In this document: piece by piece, positions 54,971-64,000 of the stretch
How the letters are laid out: each line of letters opens with the position of its first letter
Numbering within the stretch: the first letter of the stretch is position 1
DNA from: Tenebrio molitor
Taxonomy: Eukaryota; Arthropoda; Insecta; Coleoptera; Tenebrionidae
Assembly: GCF_963966145.1 (NCBI RefSeq)
Contig: NC_091046.1
Span: 19,344,001 to 19,408,000 of the forward strand
Direction of reading: 5' to 3'
Length of the DNA: 64,000 bases
Program-made: the position numbers and the translations under genes
The notes under the pieces: generated by a model
What the model saw: the letters and a program-made list of their open reading frames with translations, nothing else
The model's database searches: none
Told to the model about the DNA's origin: nothing

Positions 54971-55268
54971 TACTTTTTCTATAATTGATTCAAAAAATTT
55001 AAATTCACGCATAGTTATCTGTGCCTGAAGTGGGTCATTTTCTGACGTGTATTTTTTTTTGCATTGTTAGTAAGATCGAAACCATAGAAACCATACAAAA
55101 CAGTGTGTGAAATGCAATTTCACGCATACGACTATTTCTGTTTTTCATTTCACGCACTGTTTTTTATTAGTTACCTAGCAACATGGTCACTGCATTGAAA
55201 CTTCAGAGTTCCTTCAAAAATTTGAATTTTTAATTTCAATTTTTTGAATCATTTATAGAAAAAATATT
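54971..55268. repeat. Inverted-repeat element
   Basis: Arms tttttctataattgattcaa and its near-complement ending at 55266, with an inner gtgtgtgaaatgc/gaaattttcacgc-like pairing. About 298 bp, non-coding. Confidence 0.65.
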
Positions 55269-55274
55269 GTTTAT

Positions 55275-55385
55275 ATTTCGTGCGCGAAGATGTTTTTGTG
55301 CATTCAAAGGCTTATACTGCCTCGACCTTCGTCCCGGCGTAAAAGACCATGCACAAAAAACACTCTCTTCGCGCACTTAATATAA
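55275..55385. repeat. Palindromic hairpin repeat
   Basis: Arms gtgcgcgaagatgtttttgt and acaaaaaacactcttcgcgc (approximate) with a CpG-bearing loop. Confidence 0.65.
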
Positions 55386-55409
55386 AAATAACTATTTCAT
55401 GTGCGTGTA

Positions 55410-55585
55410 AAGGGTGTTTTTTTAAATTTGGCGTCGAAGTAGGCATTGGAGAGTCGATTGAGAGCGCACCACTCGTGTAAAAACGTAAGATTTGAACAGC
55501 TGATCCGTGATCCGTAACCTGTGTAGTGCGTTCACAATCGACAGTTCAATGCCTACTTCGACGCCAAATTTAAAAAAACACCCGT
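55410..55585. mobile_element. MITE, ACGGGTG/AAGGGTG ends
   Basis: 176 bp, TA outside, arms aaatttggcgtcgaagtagg and complement. Same family as 23187-23494. Confidence 0.85.
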
Positions 55586-55587
55586 TA

Positions 55588-56993
55588 TAGTTAATGACTG
55601 TTCGTTTTTACAAAGCTAAAACGTATTACATACAACGTTTGTGATTTGTTTTGATTGTACTAAATTAATTCATAATCAATAACATCCTTTTACTTAATTT
55701 ATTTGACATCAAATATTAACTAATACTTTTAGTCAGTTTGAACTTAATGTAGCATGTTTTTTTTTTTTTTTTTTTGAATGAGTAAAGTGTAAAATTTACA
55801 TAGTTCTTTGAGATGTTGTCGGCACGAGTCTATATTCCGTATTAGATTATCGAACCGGTTCCTTTGTAAGATTCGATAAGAGGTGCATCTCTGACATTCA
55901 CACTAACGTTATTTACGCGATTTAAATGTCACGGTTCTTGTATACAGAAAACACGAATTTCGTGTAAGGTCTTTAGAATGGATGGTCAATAAGGCATTTT
56001 TTTCTTTTAAACCAGAAACATATTCAAAAATAAAAGTTTCGATTAAAGTGGTTCAGAAAGATAACTTTGCTCTCTTATCCCTTTCCTGTTCGATCACTTA
56101 AACACGGAACTAAGGTAAGAGGTAATTAAAGGTTGTTAACTACTTGATATTGTGAGACGCATACCATTACGTTTATGACAAAATGAGGACTTTTATGGGT
56201 GTAGCGATGTGCTACGTTCTCACGAAAGAAACTGCTAATACAAATTAGTTTTGTATAATTAAAAGCTCTCAACATGGCGCATTATTCACCTTTCGAGCAG
56301 ATAGGTATATAAATAAAATATTATATCGAGTTAAGTCATAGATAATCAGATTCCACACCCATACCTTGCCTACGTCCTTGTTACCAGTACAACATATCAT
56401 ACATAATAGTGTAAAACCGATAAACGACCGTACACCCACCCAAAGAAAGTTAGCCTGAGAAATAGGTTAGCAGATCATCTCAAGCTTTGACTATGCAACA
56501 TTTTCATATTCATGCTCGCGTTCCTAACACATGTTATTACAGCTTCAGGCAACTTTTTTCAGTTCGTTTTTTCACGTCTAAAACTTACATTAGGCATCGG
56601 TAGTTACTGTACAAGTGGAACATACCGTTTTCATTAAATCAATTACATCAAATTAGTGTATGGTTTATTAGGAACAATATGTACCAATATTAAATTTTAG
56701 TAACGGTTTGAAATAATCTCTAATTTTTCTAATACAAAGTTAAATAAGAGACCTTTTAAATTTTGTCTGGATTTTTCATGTTCAGTTTTTTTAAATATTT
56801 ATTAAAGCTTTTTTATTTTAGTTTAGTTTTGGTTATTGGAATTTGACTAGTTTATTGTTATAGATATATGTTTTCAAAGCTGGACTCACTTCCAGATATT
56901 TCTGTCTTTACAATTATTATGGAAACCCATTTAGTCTGTACTCTGTAATCAGACATTTTTTAAATAGAATTTTTTAAATTTTACCATAAAATA
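55588..56993. other. Gene-free intronic stretch
   Basis: A T-run near 55758-55776; otherwise no gene or repeat boundary seen. Confidence 0.4.
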
Positions 56994-57730
56994 CCGGGTG
57001 GGGCATCGTATACGCGCACGCGAGAAATTGCAATTTTTAATTAAATAAAAATGTCGAAATTTTTCACAGTTACTTGGCTATTGGTAAGGTACATGTAATA
57101 ATTTTTTGATAATTTTTCACTTACAAACAAAGCCAAAAAAAAATAAAATGTAAATTTCAACCAAAAATCAAATTCTAATTTTTATACTGATCTACCCAGA
57201 TTCACTTCCTATAATTATTTACGAAATCAGCGGAAAAAAACACCAATTAGATTTTGAATTAAACGCAGTTTTACATTTCAACTTTCAAAATCATTTTTAT
57301 TTATGATCTGCTAGTTGTGCTGTTGTAAATTTAGGTGGAAACTGTCAATTTTATGGCAAAAAGGTTTAAAACGGTCGGTTATACCTTTTGTTGGGAAATT
57401 ATTCCATTGTGCCATAAATCACGCGTCTGGTTTGCATTTAAATAAAAAAGCGAATTATTTAGCTAACCAAGTCAAAATTTGTAATTGTGCCACCAGGGTT
57501 TGATGCGCTATCAGATACAGATTCATTTAGTGTAAAAACTTTATAGGTAAATTAACAGTTAATTTCAGAAAACTAATAAAACTGTTACGGCCTTATTTAT
57601 TAACAAATTTTGTTTTTTTAAATTCGCAAGTATACCTTATCAATAATTAGTTAGGTATATAAAATTTCGACAATTTTATTTAATTAGAAGTCGCGATTTC
57701 TTGCGTGCGCGTATACGATGCCCCACCCGG
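56994..57730. mobile_element. Non-autonomous element, CCGGGTGGGGCATCGTATAC ends
   Basis: 737 bp, TA outside, termini CCGGGTGGGGCATCGTATAC matching over about 36 bp. A 62-codon plus frame inside (57315-57503) shows no domain I can name. Confidence 0.85.
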
Positions 57731-57734
57731 TATA

Positions 57735-57930
57735 CAGACTGATTCACATAATTTTCCGACCCTGACGAAATTTAAATGCAGCCAGTAATACGTTTTTCAT
57801 TCACAAGTTGATCCAAAAACAGGAATGATTTTTAAACTTTTGTATGATCTTGACATCCCTCACAAAAGTTTCAATTATAAACATTTTAAAATGGCAGTAA
57901 TCGACAACATTTACGATAGAGACAATGAGA
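57735..57930 (+). mobile_element. Truncated MITE, CAGACTGATTCACAT end
   Basis: Starts two bases after the previous element's TA and matches the reverse complement of 48910-49111. No second terminus was found. Confidence 0.7.
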
Positions 57931-60928
57931 TACGACCATGGACCATGGATTATTTTAGTTCTTAGTTCTTAGTTGTTGCACTTAATTTTGATCACTTTCA
58001 TGATGATTTAAATTACATTTCTTTCGGTATAGCAAGTACAGTTTTAAACTGCAGATCATCAAACTTGAGAAAAACGTCTAAATCATGTTCAATACAATAA
58101 CGATATTATCCTATTTGGAGCATTCTGTTATGTATGTGCAAGTCTAATGAAATGATATCTATCTATAAATTTAATTTTTGAATTCATATTTTTCTATGTA
58201 AAATATAAGACACAAAGTGTTTAAAACATTTTATAATGATATAAAAATACGTTTTTTTAATTACACGTATGCTAGTTAAGTTCATTTAAATTGATTCGAT
58301 TTGTTTATTTATTAAATTTTATTTCGCCAAAGTTATAATTAAAAATTGGAAATTATTTTATAATAATACTTTTGGTGTTGACGTAAAATATATTTTCAGA
58401 ATGGCAACAACTTACTGGGTACAAAATATTTAAAAACAATTTCACTTTGAAAATAGTCGTAAATGAAATTCTCAATCTGCACATTAAACATTAAACATTA
58501 AAATAACACAATTAGTCCATAATCAAAAGTGTGGTTAAAAAGTAAATTTCGTAGTGCGAACGTAATTTAAAAAAATGTAAAAGTCTTATAGGTTATTGTA
58601 ATTTTCCTTTTAAAAAGAACGTGATCCACTGAAACACACATACACAATCATGAAGAAATGAATAGTTGCCTAGGTTCTCTTGCAAAACATTTTACAAAGT
58701 TATTTAACGTTATCGAATTAGCTTTCTTGACTTTTCATAATATCATCAATAATCAGACAACAATAAATAAATTTCAGAGCAATATTGAATTATGATTTCG
58801 TAACACGCTATATTGACCCCAAGATGTACGTTTCAATAGACAATTTATAAAAGCATATGCCATGAATGCAATATATTTAATTGCAAAGTTATGCAAGCTG
58901 ATCATTTGCATACAAACAGATAATATATTGAGTAATTGCTTATTACAACGAGCAACATGATCTCTTCTATTAAAAATCAAGACGAATCAACTGCATAAAG
59001 GCCGTCTTCCGTTCATAATCGTTTCAATAACGATAAAACAGGCATATTTCACGGATATCGCTGTGTTAATTACGGCAATTATGGAAACACTACACTTTAA
59101 ATTATTCCCTCACTTGTATATGGTTTTACGTTCCTTATAAATATTGTTAACCGTTAAAGTTCATTCAACAGTCATAATCAATTTCCTTGTTAAATTATAG
59201 ACAAATACTATTCAAAATTCTTTTTTCACTGTTGAAAAGCTTACTGTTAGGACTGCATATAGAATTTAATTCACGTTCCCGACTTTATTAAGGTACCAGT
59301 CTTTCTTCATTAACAGATTTTCGCTCAACTTCTGACAATTACAGATGGTTCCACTTGGTTGTTAGTTCCACCTAAAACATAGATAATTAACATTTAATAG
59401 CTGAGAACAGATTTTATGGCCTAGTACGTTGTGATCGATCAGTATTTTAAAAATATACATAAAAGTACATTTGCGGGCTAATATGTATCTGGTGCGATAG
59501 TTGTGTGAATATCATAACAGAAATTTACAGCTGCAGATAGAATCATGATTTATTCATATTGGTATATTAGAGGCTTGTGCTGCTAACAATAATACTGCTG
59601 GCTATAAATTTACCTTATTAGCCAGAGTCGATAAAATTATGTTTCACAGATCACCCGATAACGATTAATTATAAGAATTTCCAAGTTCGCAAAAGTCAAA
59701 AGGTCACAGATGTTAATAATTCAGACTTTACCGCTACATCGTCGAAATCTTTAGCTCATGATAGTTTAAGAGGAAATAACAGGGGGTCTATTACAGTCAA
59801 TTTAGAAATAGCAACTTAACATTAATTTGAGCTTGTCAGACGGTCCGTCACTGTTTACACATGTGTACACATATTATTAAATTAACATGAAAATTTATAT
59901 CTAGTAATTAAGTAACGTGAACACGTTCCGAAATGTCATGTTTATCAACATTGTACAGATTGTATCGAATATGTCACCGTGAATTAGAATAAATTAGCAT
60001 AAACGTAGATTCGGCCACTTTCATCAATGAAACATATGCTTTATGAATTAGTTCCGGGAATAGATAGATACCTGATGAACTTCTGTTAACACCCGAAATC
60101 CGTCTTGATCATTCGCTGGGATCGCCATAATTTTTCGCTTAGCGCGCTTGCCCTGTAATTACCGCAGCGTCTCTAATACATTGTATTTAATATTAAATGC
60201 TGTTGAATCGTTTCCTTCATCGTTCTTCACCTTTCTGGATAACGGAGTTGTAGATCCTAAATGATTGCATGTCATGGCACCTGTCGATTGTAGTGATGCA
60301 GTGATGAGCAGCAGGTAGAGTTCAACCTTTTCACTAATGTCTGTAATTAACCCCGCTCCTTTTGTTTATGAATCAATCCTCATTAGAAACTCACTTGTGT
60401 TGCCTGCCTTCTATATGGACTATTATCATAATATACGTGGCGACTACGTTACGACTGACACCACTACCCGCGTCGAAATTGTGGTCTACCTCCTTATAAG
60501 TTATAACAATAATAAAACCTAATCGTCGTTCAACTTAAATTAATTTATTATTTTGATAATGATCAGTCATCCTCACACTGCGATAACACATAACCATTAA
60601 ACTATTATATTATATTTTTAAAATCTACAACCATCGTTTAAAATGCGGCGTCAATCGTTAACAAGATTGACATCTTGTATCTAAGTCATTAGCATTTTAA
60701 CATGGAAATAAAAAATGTGTATCTATTGTCTAACTGTTTCACATTTTTCAAATTTACAATTTGTGGTACCATTATTATGTATTCTTATTAATTTCTGCAA
60801 TGTTTAATATTATTTTGTCTTTTCTTCTTCTTTTACTAGGCGCTATCTGCATATTTTACAGAGTGGCCCTAGCGTGTTTTGTGTCACTTAATCTCAATTT
60901 TTCTAAAAACGACCGGACAGGTCAAATA
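57931..60928. other. Unique intronic stretch
   Basis: No gene and no transposon boundary. 59600-60310 is of higher complexity; it contains a direct pair of nuclear-receptor-like half-sites (aagtca aa aggtca, about 59693-59706). Confidence 0.35.
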
Positions 60929-61768
60929 CAGGTGTCTCAAAAATGGCGCCCAATCTCTTGAGGGGTTAAACTATTTGAAGAGTTGAGTTCAATTTCGTTG
61001 TGAATTTTTTTCCTTTGACTATTTTCTAAGTTATACACATTTTAAAATAAGCAAATTTGGCAACATCGGTTTGGTATGCACAATCAACTAAAGCGTCGTT
61101 TTCACGGTGGCTTTACAAGCGTGGCTCGCTCGGCTAGCTTGGCTTTAGAAGAGTCGTCTTCATTTTCATGGTGACTTGCTACTTCAAGACAGCCACGCCA
61201 ACGCGCATGCGCTATTGAGCGAGCTAGCGTTGAACTGTCACATCAGCTGATTTGATTATGTAGTTGAGAGTTCGAGCGCATGCGCAAGCTTCCAAAGCAT
61301 GAGCGTGGCTTTGAAAAATAGAAATATTTCCTATTCTAGCAAAGTCCGAGCCACGCCGCGGCGTTTTTTAAAAGCTGTGCTCCCATTGGTCGAGCGGTTT
61401 CCAAGCCGAGCGAGCCACGCTTGTAAAGCCACCATGAAAACGACGCTTAAACCAATTCTCTTTTGAGGTCAATGTTGCCACTGTTATTTTAGCGTATTTT
61501 GGTAGGTCATTAGTCTAAAAAGAATTACTTCGGTGTTGTTCCACTACCTTGGTCTTGGAAAAAGTAACATTGTAAAGTAATTTATAATTCAGCTGTAAAA
61601 TTTGGTAATAAAGGAGATACATCTCTTTGAAATTACCATATTTAAGAGCAAGTTATACAAAATCTGTTGGTCTGTTGGTCCGATCCAATTTTGTATTGAG
61701 ATTTACCTTCCCAGACTTCTATTCTTTAAGACCCTTAGGAGATTGGGCGTCATTTTTGAGACCCCCTG
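60929..61768. mobile_element. MITE, CAGGTGTCTCAAAAATGGCG ends, with nested MITE
   Basis: 840 bp, TA outside; left CAGGTGTCTCAAAAATGGCG and right inverted CAGGGGGTCTCAAAAATGAC, both continuing gcccaatctc. Another MITE (61092-61447) is inserted in it. Confidence 0.85.
61092..61447. mobile_element. MITE with TAA duplication, AGCGTCGTTTTCA ends
   Basis: 356 bp, GC-richer than its surroundings, inverted termini matching over about 43 bp (AGCGTCGTTTTCACGGTGGC onward), TAA at 61089-61091 and 61448-61450. Nested inside the previous element. Confidence 0.85.
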
Positions 61769-61776
61769 TATATTTG

Positions 61777-62912
61777 CAGGGTGTCTCAGCTAAGACTTTC
61801 GAGCCTAATAACTGTTATTTTCCAAAGGATTTTTGTGAAATTTAAAATGCAGATATTTTAGACGGTGAAGAATAAAATCCCATTAATCCAATTACCCAAG
61901 TCTTAAAAACGTAATTTTTACATGCCTTTTTAAAATGTTGAATCACTTAAAATTTACATAAAAAAATTGATCGTCAATTAAAAATGCTGTAGGGAGAAAC
62001 TCGTCCTAGAAAGACGTCTGGTTTGCAAGAAAAAAGCAAAACTGTGTTAAACGTAGCTGCAGATGCAAAAACGTAGACGCCTATGAAACAAACGCGCACT
62101 ATCGCCGAATTTTGGTCACCCCTTTTCGTACAAACGCAGGTGACATATTTGACGTTTATCTTGCTAACTTTACAAACATTTACAAAGTTAAAGACAACAT
62201 TTGGACGTAATTTATTATACTGGATGCTGTAATTCTTCCATAAAGGACTAAAACACGATCGGGATATTTTAGCAAAGTAGGTAATTTAGTTCACGTACGC
62301 TTCCTGTGTCTTCAAATAAATTGACGACTCTCTTAACCTTACATTTTGTAAAGCTTACATTTGGATAGTGTTCCACGAGAAAATGAACTGTGTCGTTGAA
62401 GTTCTTACGACACTCCATAGGCAAAAATTGTTTCTTTTTTCAACAAGTTTGAAATTTCTGCCATTGTAGTTTATTCTTAGAGTATTTTCAATTAATTTAC
62501 AGAATTTGACGTTTCTAATAAAGCGCGCCCAATTTTGACAGATTTTAAAGGGTGTACAAAATGTTGCTTGGCAATCTTTCATCAATTGTTTCAAAAGGTA
62601 ACTGCTCAAATACCTTCAAATTTTACCTTAAATTTTTAACAACAAAATCTAATCTTTTCGTTGAATCAGACGAGTGATTTAGTTAATTGTTTGTGTAGAC
62701 CCCTATTTTTTAATGTTTAACAATCTAATAATAATCGCGCCTAATTTTCGATAAAGGAAGCATGTGTTAAAATTACATTTTTTGACTTGAGGTTATTTTA
62801 TTATTACTAATTGAACCTTCGCCGTCTAAAATATCTGTATTTTAAATTATATAAAAATCCGTTGGCAAATAACCGAGATATTAGGCTGGAAAGACTTAGC
62901 TGAGACACCCTG
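61777..62912. mobile_element. Non-autonomous element, CAGGGTGTCTCAGCTAAG ends
   Basis: About 1136 bp. Termini CAGGGTGTCTCAGCTAAG with arms matching for about 100 bp (through atattttagacggtgaag). TA follows the right end; the left flank no longer reads TA. No transposase frame. Confidence 0.8.
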
Positions 62913-62914
62913 TA

Positions 62915-64000
62915 TGTATGTAATACGGCTATTTCCGTTTACGTAACTTTAACTGGAAAATAGGGGTGCATTTAAATTTTCAATGCTAATGGGTATCAAA
63001 GGACGTATCACTTGACAGGCCCATGAATTTCTTTTACAGCAGTGTTTTTAGTTTTGTATTTGAAACAATAGTTCCCGTGAAAATGCAGTGCGAAGAAACA
63101 GTAGGTACTTTGTAGGAGGGTTATCTTATTGTATCCACGGAATCTAGATTGCTTTTTTCTTGTAGTCCATACCAAAGTAAAACCCCTGCAAAAAATTTGC
63201 TGTTGAGGTGCAGATAAATAAACTAGGTTCTAGGGGTACAGTAATCCCCTCGTATATTTTTGGACTGATTTTTCTCGAGAACTAAGTATTGCTCGAAATA
63301 AAAAAATTAAAACGCTATTGTAAACTTATCAGGATATCTCAATTGGTATGTATTTTAAAATTTTACTAATAAATAATATTCCGTCATTATTTTGTTATTT
63401 TAATGTAATTATGACAGTGTACGTTTCACTACTGTCAATATTCTGGAGTGAGTTGAAGGAGTAACATATTAACAATTTGTTAATGTCGATCACTATTAAG
63501 CGATAAAAATAAAACAATGCTACTTTAGTAGAAAGGAGCTATTATCCTGTAGTACCATATTTATCGAAACGAGGACACCATGTGAAATTAGACTAATCAA
63601 GAATTTAGAACATTTCTTTGTCAATAAATCTCTATCTAACTAAACAAGTGTTATTATTCTATCTTTCACAAGTGTATTTAGATTACACAGAATAATTATC
63701 CAAGGAGCATATTTTGGGGTCAGCCAACGGTTTTCATTGATCAAATTATCGCTAAGATTTGTTGGAAACCTATGTTTTACGATAATTGCGGATTTAATGA
63801 CTCATAAATATCTACTCTTATTCATCACGTGAGCGAAAGTGTTATATTTATTTTAATTTAGATAATGTGCATAAGAAAGAAACTATGGCGATGCATAATA
63901 AGCAGAGATCAATCCTTTTGTTATGTTGAAAAAGAGACACCTACGCGGAGCAACCAGTTGAATACAATTGCACAATAAAATCGCTATAAAGCTAGTAGGA
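62915..64000. other. Gene-free stretch to window end
   Basis: AT-rich, no gene or repeat end recognised. Confidence 0.4.

Overview
The window is AT-rich animal DNA, most likely from an insect. The evidence is one coding exon that reads as the first zinc finger of a Knirps-family orphan nuclear receptor (26825-26902, + strand), a copia element primed by the initiator-Met tRNA half-molecule, and a very dense load of small Tc1/mariner, Harbinger, piggyBac and Kolobok type DNA transposons. I cannot name the species; a beetle is plausible but not shown.

The host component is small. A candidate 5' non-coding exon ends in a good splice donor at 15334. The receptor exon starts with ATG straight after a splice acceptor and ends with a donor after EGCK. 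No following exon (expected to begin SFFGR) was seen downstream, so roughly 26.9-64 kb is probably one very long intron, and 15.3-26.8 kb may be the preceding intron. No tRNA gene, rRNA gene or CRISPR array was seen.

Layout: 0-6.8 kb is a mosaic of foldback elements, two Tc1 derivatives that keep only a helix-turn-helix N-terminus, hairpin repeats and a dimeric tRNA-derived SINE. 6836-11552 is a complete, apparently very young copia element (minus strand, one intact gag-pol ORF, LTRs identical by eye, 5-bp target duplication) sitting in a MITE terminus. 12.4-13.8 kb is a large foldback. 15-26.8 kb is mostly unique, with a few MITEs and a fossil IS630-like transposase. 33.0-33.7 kb holds an open 234-codon frame resembling the REL endonuclease domain of R2-type retroelements. 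34382-44846 is a three-level nest: a dead Tc1 element is split exactly at its transposase stop codon by a Kolobok-type element (TTAA duplication, THAP plus DDE transposase), which in turn carries a complete Ty3/gypsy element inside an intron of its transposase gene. 45-64 kb is again intron-like sequence peppered with MITEs.

The most unusual content is in the Kolobok-type element. Besides its broken THAP/DDE transposase it carries a separate, convergent and still intact 166-aa ORF resembling the cysteine-rich cytoplasmic 'ballast' domain of vertebrate P2X7 receptors. This suggests the domain travels as transposon cargo or as a second transposon protein. Splice sites, repeat ends and repeat identities were read by eye; no alignments or database searches were run.
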